A stretch of 44,606 nt of DNA from Lachnospiraceae bacterium (GTDB lineage: Bacteria > Bacillota > Clostridia > Lachnospirales > Lachnospiraceae). The first letter of the stretch is position 1, and every line of letters begins with the position of its first letter. Made by a program: the position numbers and the translations under genes. Shown piece after piece: positions 8,544-16,262 of this stretch. The DNA lies in assembly GCA_017453065.1 (NCBI GenBank), contig JAFTKW010000009.1, positions 1-44,606 of the forward strand. The letters run 5' to 3'. The notes below the pieces were generated by a model. That model searched no databases. It was not told the DNA's origin and saw nothing but the letters and a program-made list of their open reading frames with translations.

Positions 8544-9833
8544 ATGGGGTTAACTATGAAGATTAAGACAAGAGCAAGTAGCTATCAGCAGGTAATGGAT
8601 ATACCAGTTCCAGCTCATCGCAAACCAATGAAACAACTCTTTTTGTTTCGTCTGATACTTAGAATTGCATCTATTCCAGATTTGTTTTTTACCAGATTTA
8701 AATGTACAAAGATTGGCATGGAGAGGCTGGGAAAGAAGCAACCATGTTTGATTTTGATGAATCATTCCAGTTTTATTGATTTGGAGATTGCTTCTACGAT
8801 TCTTTTTCCAAGACCATTCAACATTGTCTGTACCACAGATGGTTTTGTAGGCAAAAACTGGTTGATGCGTCTGCTAGGGTGTATTCCGACCAAGAAGTTT
8901 ATGCAGGATGTGAATTTGGTGCGTGATATGGTATATGCAACTAAGACATTGAAAAGCTCCGTGCTGATGTATCCTGAGGCAAGTTATTCCTTTGATGGAA
9001 CTGCCACACCTCTGCCAGACAGTTTGGGTAAGTGTATTAAATTGATGGGTGTGCCTGTAGTCGTGATTCAGACACAGGGGGCTTTTTCCCGAGATCCGCT
9101 TTACAACAATCTACAGAAGCGTAAGGTAAAGGTTTCTGCAACGATGCAGTATGTACTTTCTCCTGAAGATATTGCAGAAAAAAGTGCTGCAGAAATCAAC
9201 GAAATTGTCCAAAGTCATTTTGCCTTTGATGGATTTAAGTGGCAGCAGGAGAATCAGGTACGAATCAAAGAGAAATTTCGAGCGGATTGTTTAAACCGCG
9301 TGCTTTATAAATGCCCAAATTGTAATACAGAAGGTAAGATGGTGGGCAAGGGAATTCACCTGACCTGTCATCATTGCTTAAAGCAGTATGAACTGACAGA
9401 GATGGGATATATTAAGGCGCTGGAAGGCGAGACCGAATTTGAGCATGTGCCAGACTGGTATCAGTGGGAGCGTGAGTGTGTCAAAGCGGAATTGGAAAAT
9501 GGTACTTACAAACTGGATGTGCCAGTAAAGATTTATATGATGGTGGATACCAAGTGCGTATACAAGGTGGGAGAGGGCAGACTGACGCATACCGTAGAGG
9601 GCTTTTCTTTGCAGGGCTGTGACGGTGCTATTGACTACAAGCAGAGTCCAAAGTCTTCCTACAGCTTGTATTCCGATTATTACTGGTATGAAATCGGCGA
9701 TATGATTTCTATTGGTGACGATAGAGCACAGTTCTACCTATTCCCTACAGAGGGTGGCGATATCGTGGCCAAGACTAGACTAGCGGCAGAAGAATTGTAC
9801 AAGTTAGTGGCTATAAAGCGCAAGAAAGCATAA
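8544..9833 (+). CDS. 1-acyl-glycerol-3-phosphate acyltransferase-like protein with zinc ribbon
   Basis: 429 residues. The N-terminal half is a PlsC-type acyltransferase: NHSSFIDLE gives the H-x4-D catalytic pair (H74, D79) and MYPEASYSFDGT stands where EGTRS usually is. Residues 257-278 hold a zinc ribbon (CPNC ... CHHC) and the last ~150 residues form an unrecognised beta-rich domain (EHVPDWYQWERECV onward). The fold predicts transfer of an acyl group to a lysophospholipid or other acceptor at the membrane face. A second start at 8556 (MKIKTRASS) is about equally possible. A small GGGCGCC/GGCGC hairpin lies just upstream, 69 bases after the FolC-like gene. Confidence 0.85.
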   Translation: MGLTMKIKTRASSYQQVMDIPVPAHRKPMKQLFLFRLILRIASIPDLFFTRFKCTKIGMERLGKKQPCLILMNHSSFIDLEIASTILFPRPFNIVCTTDGFVGKNWLMRLLGCIPTKKFMQDVNLVRDMVYATKTLKSSVLMYPEASYSFDGTATPLPDSLGKCIKLMGVPVVVIQTQGAFSRDPLYNNLQKRKVKVSATMQYVLSPEDIAEKSAAEINEIVQSHFAFDGFKWQQENQVRIKEKFRADCLNRVLYKCPNCNTEGKMVGKGIHLTCHHCLKQYELTEMGYIKALEGETEFEHVPDWYQWERECVKAELENGTYKLDVPVKIYMMVDTKCVYKVGEGRLTHTVEGFSLQGCDGAIDYKQSPKSSYSLYSDYYWYEIGDMISIGDDRAQFYLFPTEGGDIVAKTRLAAEELYKLVAIKRKKA

Positions 9834-9836
9834 AGG

Positions 9837-9863
9837 ACAGCCCCGCCAAATTGGCGGGGCTGT
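9837..9863 (+). terminator. Strong hairpin after the acyltransferase gene
   Basis: An 11-bp GC-rich stem (ACAGCCCCGCC with GGCGGGGCTGT) and 5-base loop, but the tail is ATAACG with no T-run. It may pause polymerase or protect the 3' end more than terminate. Confidence 0.55.
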
Positions 9864-9885
9864 ATAACGTCAAAAGGATATATAT

Positions 9886-11172
9886 ATGAGCAAAAAATTA
9901 CAAGACAAAAGAATATATAGCAAGGCAGACCTGATAAGAGATTTGGAAGGTATGGGACTTAAGCCTACAGATAAGGTGATGGTTCACTCATCTATGAAGG
10001 CTATTGGCGAGGTGGAAGGTGGCGCAGACACCGTGGTGGATGCTCTGATGGATTATTTTCAGCAGGGCCTTGTGATGGTGCCAACGCATACATGGAAGCA
10101 GATGAGCGAAGAGTATAATATATTTGATCCAGAGACAGAGCCTGCCTGTGTAGGCATCATTCCCAACCTATTTCGTAAGCGCCAGGGCGTATATCGCTCC
10201 TTACATCCTACACATAGTATTGCAGCCTACGGCGTAGGAGCGAAGGAGTATGTACAAGGAGAAGAGAATCTTGATACTCCATGTGACCCCAAGGGATGCT
10301 TCGGCAGATTGAAAGATATAGGTGCCTATATCCTGTTGGTAGGGGTTACTCACGCCAGGAATACTTATATCCATAGCATAGAGGAATCTTTTGATGTTCC
10401 AGAACGGTTGACGGAAAAGCCGACGACGTTTCAGGTGAAGCTTCCTGATGGCTTACTAAAAGAAGTCCCAATGTATCGCCATTTCAATTCAAAAGAAGAA
10501 CACATATCGGATACCTTTGACAAATTTATGAATGGATATTACGAGTTGGGCGTGGCTAGGAAGGTCACACTTGGAGATGCCCAGTGCATCCTTTGCGAAG
10601 CGAGGAAGTTGTTTGAGGCGACCAAACGCATCTTAGAACGTGAAATTAATTGTTTTATTGATAGGGTGGAGATTCCCAGTGAATGGCAGGAAATCTCTGC
10701 AGATAAGGTGGTTTCCAAACTAATAGACAAAGGATGGACGATTTCCTTTGCGGAATCCTGTAGCGGAGGTATGGCAGCGGCCAGACTGGTCAGCGTGCCA
10801 GATGCATCCAAAGTCTTTGCAGCATCAGTAGTAACCTATGCCAATGAAGCAAAGGTGAAATACGTGGATGTGAATCCACAGACTATAGAGCACTATGGAG
10901 TAGTGAGTGAGGAAGTTGCAATGGAGATGGCTAGAGGCGTAGCCAAGGCAAATGAGGCCCAGGTAGGTGTCGGCATCTCGGGAATTGCAGGACCTACAGG
11001 TGCTACGGCGACCAAACCAGTAGGAATGGTATGCTTTGGGTTTGTGGTAGGCGACAAGGCTTTTAGCAGAACTTGCTATTTTGGAAACGTAGGACGCGAC
11101 GTCGTACGCAGAGCAAGTGTGAATTATGTATACAGTGTGTTGGAAGAAACATTAGACATAATAGGGAATTAA
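9886..11172 (+). CDS. Fusion of an AAC(3)-type N-acetyltransferase domain and a CinA C-terminal (PncC-type) domain
   Basis: 428 residues in two domains. Residues 1-262 match the antibiotic 3-N-acetyltransferase family: VMVHSSMKAIGEVEGGADTV, MVPTHTW, SLHPTHSIAAYG and LLVGVTHARNTYIHSIEE. Residues 270-428 match the CinA C-terminal domain, which hydrolyses nicotinamide mononucleotide: TISFAESCSGGMAAARLVSV, VVTYANEAKVKYVDV, GISGIAGPTGAT and KPVGMVCFGF, so the ESCxGG and SGIAGP motifs are intact. The first domain acylates amines in known members, but aminoglycoside resistance cannot be assumed; chromosomal homologues often have other substrates. Start chosen after AAAAGGATATATAT. A terminator follows directly. 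Confidence 0.9.
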   Translation: MSKKLQDKRIYSKADLIRDLEGMGLKPTDKVMVHSSMKAIGEVEGGADTVVDALMDYFQQGLVMVPTHTWKQMSEEYNIFDPETEPACVGIIPNLFRKRQGVYRSLHPTHSIAAYGVGAKEYVQGEENLDTPCDPKGCFGRLKDIGAYILLVGVTHARNTYIHSIEESFDVPERLTEKPTTFQVKLPDGLLKEVPMYRHFNSKEEHISDTFDKFMNGYYELGVARKVTLGDAQCILCEARKLFEATKRILEREINCFIDRVEIPSEWQEISADKVVSKLIDKGWTISFAESCSGGMAAARLVSVPDASKVFAASVVTYANEAKVKYVDVNPQTIEHYGVVSEEVAMEMARGVAKANEAQVGVGISGIAGPTGATATKPVGMVCFGFVVGDKAFSRTCYFGNVGRDVVRRASVNYVYSVLEETLDIIGN

Positions 11173-11182
11173 GTAGCTGAAT

Positions 11183-11235
11183 AAAAAACCACTTCATGGA
11201 ATTTGCCATAGAGCAATTCGTGAAGTGGTTTTCTT
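11183..11235. terminator. Bidirectional terminator between converging genes
   Basis: AAAACCACTTCA and TGAAGTGGTTTTCTT form a long stem, extended inside by GAATTTGC/GCAATTC. It serves the AAC-CinA gene and the second MATE gene. Confidence 0.85.
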
Positions 11236-11270
11236 GTTAAAAATATCAATACAGATTAACCAATACTTGA

Positions 11271-12689
11271 TTAATCATCCAATGCATCAGCTAGGATGAT
11301 ATCCTCGCCACCAACAATAAGTGCTTTCTTTTTCCAATTTCCTTTGAAATAGAAGAAAGCAGTAATCAGTGCACCCATTACCCATGATACTAGCAATGAG
11401 ATATAGAGACAGTAGTAAGAACCGTTTGGATTCTCAGGGCTTCTTGTAAGGTATGCAATACCGTATGCTACTGGAATACGGATTGCGATAGTGGTAATCA
11501 TGGAAATCCACATTGGAGTGGTGGTGTCGCCAGCACCTCTCATGACACCAGAGAGAGATTGCGTTACGGCAACAGCAATATAGCCAACTGCTACTAGACA
11601 CATCATTTCATAACTTAAATTTACTAATTCTTTAGTATCGGTGAAGATTCCCATCAGGAATTTACCGAACAATAGGATGATACCTGTGATTGCGGTGGCA
11701 GTTCCAACAGCCAGCAAAGTTCCCTGCTTACTGCCTTGCTCAAGACGGTCAAACTTGCGGGCACCGACGTTCTGGCCTGCATAAGTAGTCATGGCGTTGC
11801 CGAAGGAGAAGTTTGGCATCATTGCGAAGCCGTCTACTCTCATGATGATTACACTCGCTGCAATCAGGGTTTCACCAAAACTGTTGGTCAATGACTGCAC
11901 TACAATCATTGCCATGGAGAAGATTGCCTGTGTAAGTCCAGATGGAATACCAAGACGAATGATATGCCCAGTATGTACAGCGGAAATCTTCATATAACGT
12001 AATTTAAAATCAAAGATGTCGCTCATGCGGCGAAGCTTGAATACACAAAGGATTGCGGATATGGCCTGCGCAATGATGGTGGCCCATGCTACACCAGCAA
12101 CACCCATATTAAACTGTGCTACAAACAAAAGGTCTAACACGATATTTAATACGGTAGCTACTAACAAATATACGAGTGCTGAGATGGAGTCTCCTAAACC
12201 TCTCAGTACACCACATAAAATATTGTAATAGGAACTTCCAGCAATGCCTATACAAAGGATTACCAGATAGGAGGTAGACCAATCCAAGATGCTCTCGGGA
12301 GTATCTAAGAGCACCAAAAGCGGTTTTGCCAGTAAGGCGCCTAAAACCATAATAATGATAGAAGCGATGGCGTTCAGGGAGATACAGTTTCCGATAGTTC
12401 TGGAAAGTTCTTCGCGGTCCTTGGCACCGAAGTACTGAGAAACCATGACACCGGCACCAACAGAGATACCCATGAACAAAACCAAAAGTAAGTTTAAGAT
12501 AGGGCCAGAGGCACCTACCGCTGCGATTGCATTGTCACCAACATACTGACCTACAATAACACTGTCCACTGTGCTGTATAACTGCTGTGCAATGTTTCCA
12601 ATAATCATTGGAGCGGTAAAGGTGAGAATCTTTTCCCATGGTTTTCCAGTGGTCATGTCACAAGGTCCAAAAAACTGTTTAATTGTCAT
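11271..12689 (-). CDS. MATE-family efflux transporter
   Basis: 472 residues, about 12 membrane segments. The N-terminus reads KILTFTAPMIIGNIAQQLYS then TVDSVIVGQYVGDNAIAAVG, and the second half repeats the fold from GIPSGLTQAIFSMAMIVVQS. Motifs such as MVSQYFGAKDREELSR and SGVMRGAGDTTTPMW are typical of NorM/DinF-like MATE proteins. It exports small cationic or amphipathic compounds by ion antiport. The start follows AGAAGGATTTTTTAGA. Its promoter carries a palindrome at the start site, so the pump is likely repressed until an inducer is present. It is divergent from the SDR gene. Confidence 0.93.
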   Translation of the reverse strand: MTIKQFFGPCDMTTGKPWEKILTFTAPMIIGNIAQQLYSTVDSVIVGQYVGDNAIAAVGASGPILNLLLVLFMGISVGAGVMVSQYFGAKDREELSRTIGNCISLNAIASIIIMVLGALLAKPLLVLLDTPESILDWSTSYLVILCIGIAGSSYYNILCGVLRGLGDSISALVYLLVATVLNIVLDLLFVAQFNMGVAGVAWATIIAQAISAILCVFKLRRMSDIFDFKLRYMKISAVHTGHIIRLGIPSGLTQAIFSMAMIVVQSLTNSFGETLIAASVIIMRVDGFAMMPNFSFGNAMTTYAGQNVGARKFDRLEQGSKQGTLLAVGTATAITGIILLFGKFLMGIFTDTKELVNLSYEMMCLVAVGYIAVAVTQSLSGVMRGAGDTTTPMWISMITTIAIRIPVAYGIAYLTRSPENPNGSYYCLYISLLVSWVMGALITAFFYFKGNWKKKALIVGGEDIILADALDD

Positions 12690-12729
12690 TCTAAAAAATC
12701 CTTCTTTTCTGTAAAAAAATATCTTCTAT

Positions 12730-12746
12730 ATAGTCAACTAGACTAT
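12730..12746 (-). promoter_or_regulatory. Operator-like palindrome at the MATE promoter
   Basis: ATAGTC-AACTA-GACTAT, 6-bp perfect arms, overlapping the -10 edge and transcription start of the minus-strand promoter. The position suits a repressor such as a MarR-type protein; no such gene is adjacent. Confidence 0.5.
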
Positions 12747-12773
12747 TTTAACCATAAAAAAATAGAATGTAAA
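12745..12773 (-). promoter_or_regulatory. Promoter of the second MATE gene
   Basis: On the minus strand, TTTACA (12768-12773), 17 bases, TAAAAT (12745-12750). Confidence 0.65.
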
Positions 12774-12880
12774 GAGAAACATATAACTTGTAAATAGATT
12801 TCATATAAATAGGAAAAAGGTGAAAGGAATATTGTGAAATAATTGTCAGATAATTGACAAAAAATAGACGATGTTTTCGC

Positions 12881-12909
12881 TTGATTTATTGCAGAAACCT
12901 ATATAGAAT
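12881..12909 (+). promoter_or_regulatory. Promoter of the SDR gene
   Basis: TTGATT (12881-12886), 17 bases, TAGAAT (12904-12909), 46 bases before the start codon. The remaining stretch 12774-12880 is AT-rich and shows no other feature. Confidence 0.6.
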
Positions 12910-12955
12910 GAAACTTGTGGGTAACACGAATTATTAGTTTTATTGGAGGAAGAGT

Positions 12956-13756
12956 ATGAGTTTTTTAAAAGGTAAAACAGCGATTATTACAGGTGGCGGA
13001 AGAGCAGTTTTAAGCGATGGCAAATGTGGTTCCATCGGATATGGTATTGCTACTGCTTATGCAAAAGAAGGAGCTAACCTTGTAATTACAGGTAGAAACG
13101 TTCAGAAACTGGAAGATGCGAAAGAAGAACTTGAAAGACTTTACGGCATCAAGGTTTTGTGTGTGGCAGCAGATATTTCTGCAGGCGCAGACAACAAAGC
13201 AATTGCAGAAGACGTAGTTGCTAAGGCTATGGCTGAATTTGGTCGTATCGACGTGCTGATCAACAATGCTCAGGCATCTGCATCAGGTGTAACTTTGGCA
13301 GACCATACCACAGCACAGTTTGATCTTGCTATGTATTCTGGTCTTTACGCTGCATTCTATTATATGCAGGCTTGCTATCCATATTTGAAAGAAACAAAGG
13401 GAAGCGTTATCAACTTTGCTTCTGGCGCAGGCCTCTTTGGTAACTTCGGTCAGTGCGCATACGCAGCTGCGAAAGAAGGTATCCGTGGACTTTCCAGAGT
13501 AGCAGCTACAGAGTGGGCTAAAGATGACATCAACGTAAATATCGTTTGTCCTTTGGCTTGGACAGCTCAGCTTGAGAACTTTGCAAATGCATATCCAGAA
13601 GCATTCAAAGCAAACGTACATACACCACCTATGGGACACTTTGGCGATGTAGAATTGGAAATCGGTCGTGCTTGTGTAGCACTTGCTAGCCCAGATTTCA
13701 AATACATGACAGGTGAGACCATCACTCTTGAAGGTGGACTTGGTCAGAGACCTTAA
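12956..13756 (+). CDS. Short-chain dehydrogenase/reductase
   Basis: 266 residues of classical SDR type. The cofactor loop starts AIITGGGRAV and has an insertion (LSDGKCGSIGYGIATAY) that widens the usual TGxxxGIG. NNAQASASG stands for NNAG, INFASGAG gives the catalytic serine and YAAAK the tyrosine-lysine pair. The C-terminus ends with the ITLEGGLGQRP seen in many family members. It oxidises or reduces an unknown alcohol/ketone with NAD(P). Codon bias is close to that of the glycolytic genes, pointing to high expression. Start follows TTGGAGGAAGAGT. It has its own promoter and terminator, so context does not reveal the substrate. Confidence 0.9.
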   Translation: MSFLKGKTAIITGGGRAVLSDGKCGSIGYGIATAYAKEGANLVITGRNVQKLEDAKEELERLYGIKVLCVAADISAGADNKAIAEDVVAKAMAEFGRIDVLINNAQASASGVTLADHTTAQFDLAMYSGLYAAFYYMQACYPYLKETKGSVINFASGAGLFGNFGQCAYAAAKEGIRGLSRVAATEWAKDDINVNIVCPLAWTAQLENFANAYPEAFKANVHTPPMGHFGDVELEIGRACVALASPDFKYMTGETITLEGGLGQRP

Positions 13757-13792
13757 TTTTTGATTAGATTAATAGAGAAGGTTATTATAAAG

Positions 13793-13832
13793 AAAAGCTC
13801 TAAAGTGGAGAAATTCACTTTAGAGCTTTTTA
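13793..13832 (+). terminator. Rho-independent terminator after the SDR gene
   Basis: AAAGCTCTAAAGTG pairs with CACTTTAGAGCTTT around an 8-base loop and continues into T. Confidence 0.9.
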
Positions 13833-13889
13833 ATTATAGCTTTTTCCATATTTTTCAAACTCTGTATTTCTTGGGCTTTTTTGTGTTAA

Positions 13890-14804
13890 TTAATAGACTT
13901 TAATTCTTAAAATAGACATCCAGTTAGAGGGAAACCCCATTTCTTCCAATATGGTGTTTGATGGATGATATTTCTTGATTGATTTTTTGAGTTCATAGTA
14001 AAAATTTCGAAATATATGTGGATCTAATAAATATTTTAAGGAAATAACAACGGCAAACAAGTCGGACTTACCATATACGTACAAACTTCCTTTTTTGATA
14101 ATTTTGAGTTTTTGGTGTGCTGAACAATCTAAAATGGCATCGCCGGTTGAGTAATTAAATAAACGATTTCCGTGAGCGCATATATTTCTTGCTTTTGTAA
14201 GAAGGATTAGCATTTTGCTTAATTCTGCTCGCCCGATTTGATGGAAATCATTACATACATCTGTTTTACAAGTTCCTTTTAGATAACGAAACATTGTTGC
14301 AATTTCTCCGAATGTTAGGTCGGTCATAAGAACCCATAAAGGAACGTCTTGGTACAAAGATAGATAGTGTTTGATTTGTGGAGAGATATGGGGATTATTT
14401 ATTTTTTGATTCATTTTGTGAAATAGTTTCAAGACTTGATTTTTTTGATTCCCATAATCATAGTTGGCTAGATTCTGATAATCAGCAATTTCGCTTCCGT
14501 GTAATTGGGAAAAATGATAAGAGATAGAGGATTTGATATGTCGTTCGAAGATTAATATGTATTTTAAGAAGATTTCTCGTAAAGCTGTGTCAAATAGATA
14601 TATTTGATAAATATCATCAAATGTTGTTCCGCTAATATATCGGTTAGTTGTAGGATCTATAAATGCAGTCTTATATCCATTTATTAGTCCATAGTAACTT
14701 GTTCGTTGAAGAATATCTTTTGCATAAATCTCGTCATTAACTATTAGGTTTTTACTTTTTAGGTTTTGGATTTGTGAATTGTAATCTAGGAACATAGATG
14801 CCAT
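13890..14804 (-). CDS. Abi_2 (AbiD/AbiF-like) abortive-infection protein, HEPN type
   Basis: 304 residues. The N-terminal QIQNLKSKNLIVNDEIYAKD and YYGLINGYK segment is typical of Abi_2 proteins, and RNICAHGNRLFN (R206-H211, R-x4-H) is a HEPN ribonuclease motif. Such proteins are phage-defence or toxin-like RNases that stop growth of infected cells. Start 14804 is chosen because TTAAGGAGAAAAAT precedes it; the frame is open 39 codons upstream, but those bases hold a promoter, RNA hairpin and terminator. The gene is clearly richer in A+T than its neighbours, suggesting transfer. The upstream RNA unit resembles the arrangement of RNA-antitoxin systems. Confidence 0.88.
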   Translation of the reverse strand: MASMFLDYNSQIQNLKSKNLIVNDEIYAKDILQRTSYYGLINGYKTAFIDPTTNRYISGTTFDDIYQIYLFDTALREIFLKYILIFERHIKSSISYHFSQLHGSEIADYQNLANYDYGNQKNQVLKLFHKMNQKINNPHISPQIKHYLSLYQDVPLWVLMTDLTFGEIATMFRYLKGTCKTDVCNDFHQIGRAELSKMLILLTKARNICAHGNRLFNYSTGDAILDCSAHQKLKIIKKGSLYVYGKSDLFAVVISLKYLLDPHIFRNFYYELKKSIKKYHPSNTILEEMGFPSNWMSILRIKVY

Positions 14805-14819
14805 ATTTTTCTCCTTAAA

Positions 14820-14887
14820 TAACAAAACGGCCCCCGCGGGAGCCGCTCGGGTTACAGGCTTCTCAAGTTTCTGTAACTCATTCACTG
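14820..14887 (-). ncRNA. Short structured RNA ending in a terminator, upstream of the Abi gene
   Basis: Transcription from the promoter at 14893-14921 should begin near 14886. The predicted ~65-base RNA folds as a hairpin GTTACAG ... CTGTAAC enclosing a small CTT-GAG-AAG hairpin, then a GC-rich hairpin CGGC ... GCCG (14828-14845) followed by TTTTGTT, a terminator. It contains no ribosome binding site or credible reading frame. It is placed where RNA antitoxins sit in type III systems. I believe Abi_2-type genes have been reported with small RNAs, but I cannot check a covariance model here. Confidence 0.65.
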
Positions 14888-14892
14888 AAGTG

Positions 14893-14921
14893 ATAGTATA
14901 ACAAAAGTTTAAATTTGTCAA
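14893..14921 (-). promoter_or_regulatory. Promoter of the small RNA and Abi gene
   Basis: On the minus strand TTGACA (14916-14921), 17 bases, TACTAT (14893-14898): a near-consensus promoter. Confidence 0.8.
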
Positions 14922-15022
14922 CTGACCTTCAGACGAATATTAGTATATGCTAGTGGCTCGGTAAAAATGTGTATTGAGGGGATTTGTGAAACGAAGTGCC
15001 GTGAGACCAACAATAGAACATT

Positions 15023-15064
15023 AAAAAAGTAGCATGAGAATATGAATTGTATTCCCATACTACT
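15023..15064 (-). terminator. Rho-independent terminator after the DUF5050 gene
   Basis: On the minus strand, AGTAGTATGGGAATA pairs imperfectly with TATTCTCATGCTACT, followed by TTTTT. Confidence 0.75.
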
Positions 15065-15088
15065 CTTTCTTTGTGCAAAAATCAACAT

Positions 15089-16120
15089 TTATTTGTCCAT
15101 ATACTCCATGGCTGCCTGCATGGCTGCATCAAAGGTGGAAACAGAGGTGCTTCCAATTGGAACCATGTACAGAGGGGCTTCTTCGCCAAAAAGTTTGAAG
15201 AATACATAGCGAGAAGTCATGTTGATGGCAGTGTAGTTTCCACTGGCTACAACTTGGGCATTGCCACCATTTACGCTCATCATCTTAAGGGCTGGGGCTG
15301 TGGCAGAGTTGGCCTGATAGTAGATGTATCCGCAACCTACATTGAAACAGTCCACACGGTCGTGGGTCAGGATTTCAATCTGGTCCTCAGATAAAGAGTA
15401 TCGGCAGAGACGATAGTCGTTGGCTACATCTAAGTAGTAGATATATCCGTTGTCGTAAACAGGATCCCAGATATTGCCCTGCCATACAACGCTGCTTGTG
15501 TCTGTATTTGGATTCCAAGAATAGAGATAATGATTGCTTTCTACGCCGTTGTAATAAATCTGTTCTGTAGTTGCACAGGATGGATTGATGGCTGCAGGGT
15601 AGAGAAGTACATTTTCGGATTCGTCAATCTTGACCTTGCGAAATTCTGGTCCATCATCGCTCGTGGTGGTGTAATATATGTAATTTCCAAGAAGCTGCAT
15701 ATCGAATATTACATCCTGAGAGAGACATTCACCATTTCTGCCATTTAATGAGGTTCGGTACATGCCGAAGGTACTTCGGATGTATCCAAGCCCACCCGTG
15801 CCAGAAGCAGACTGCTGATAGTAATAAAGGTGGTTTTCGTCAGCACTGATGAATTTGACCTTGGCGGACAAAAGACGCTTAATATCTGTTCCATCAGGCT
15901 TCATAGAGTAGAGGGCGCCGCCGTCGTATGGGTTTGAAAAGTACACTAGCCCATTTTTTTCGCAGAATAAGCCACCGTTGTTTAAGTTTCCTGCGGTGTT
16001 GCCGACTACATTTGAATCGTTTAACTTTATTTTCCTAGTATTTAAGGCGATTACAGCCAAAAGAAACACAAAAAATATGGTGAGAAAGACGATTAGAAAT
16101 TGCTTTGTTTTTTTGCTCAT
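15089..16120 (-). CDS. Membrane-anchored DUF5050 beta-propeller-like protein
   Basis: 343 residues. A lysine-rich start (MSKKTKQF) and one membrane segment (residues 8-26) are followed by an extracellular region built from repeats with the pattern 'YIYY' or 'LYYY' (GLVYFSN, HLYYYQQ, YIYYTTT, QIYYNGV, YIYYLDV, YIYYQAN), each near a 'lysine/arginine-V' strand. This matches the DUF5050 family, thought to form a propeller. The function is not known; it may bind a wall or secreted ligand. It is divergent from pheA with overlapping promoters. The start follows AAAGGGGCACCT, a good ribosome binding site. Confidence 0.8.
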   Translation of the reverse strand: MSKKTKQFLIVFLTIFFVFLLAVIALNTRKIKLNDSNVVGNTAGNLNNGGLFCEKNGLVYFSNPYDGGALYSMKPDGTDIKRLLSAKVKFISADENHLYYYQQSASGTGGLGYIRSTFGMYRTSLNGRNGECLSQDVIFDMQLLGNYIYYTTTSDDGPEFRKVKIDESENVLLYPAAINPSCATTEQIYYNGVESNHYLYSWNPNTDTSSVVWQGNIWDPVYDNGYIYYLDVANDYRLCRYSLSEDQIEILTHDRVDCFNVGCGYIYYQANSATAPALKMMSVNGGNAQVVASGNYTAINMTSRYVFFKLFGEEAPLYMVPIGSTSVSTFDAAMQAAMEYMDK

Positions 16121-16153
16121 AGGTGCCCCTTTCCAAAACCAATCTTTTCCTTA

Positions 16154-16182
16154 ATTATAACTTTAGATAGACTTGCTATCAA
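16154..16182 (-). promoter_or_regulatory. Promoter of the DUF5050 gene
   Basis: On the minus strand TTGATA (16177-16182), 17 bases, TATAAT (16154-16159). It overlaps the -35 of the likely pheA promoter. Confidence 0.7.
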
Positions 16183-16201
16183 GGAATATTTGTTATAAGA
16201 T
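16173..16201 (+). promoter_or_regulatory. Possible pheA promoter
   Basis: TTGCTA (16173-16178), 17 bases, TAAGAT (16196-16201); TATAAG two bases earlier would give 15. A leader hairpin (GGGACA ... TGTCCC, 16214-16237) follows before the ribosome binding site, without a T-run. Confidence 0.45.
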
Positions 16202-16262
16202 AACATATAAATATGGGACAGTGTTGCCATTTGTCCCAAACTTAAGAAACGGGGAGAAACAT

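Noticed and set aside
9886-11172. Calling the AAC(3)-like gene an aminoglycoside resistance gene
   Set aside because: Only family-level similarity is visible, it is fused to CinA-C and lies in chromosomal context; resistance is not supported.
14805-14921. 39-codon N-terminal extension of the Abi protein
   Set aside because: It starts inside the -35 box and runs through an RNA hairpin and terminator; the ATG at 14804 has AAGGAG ahead.
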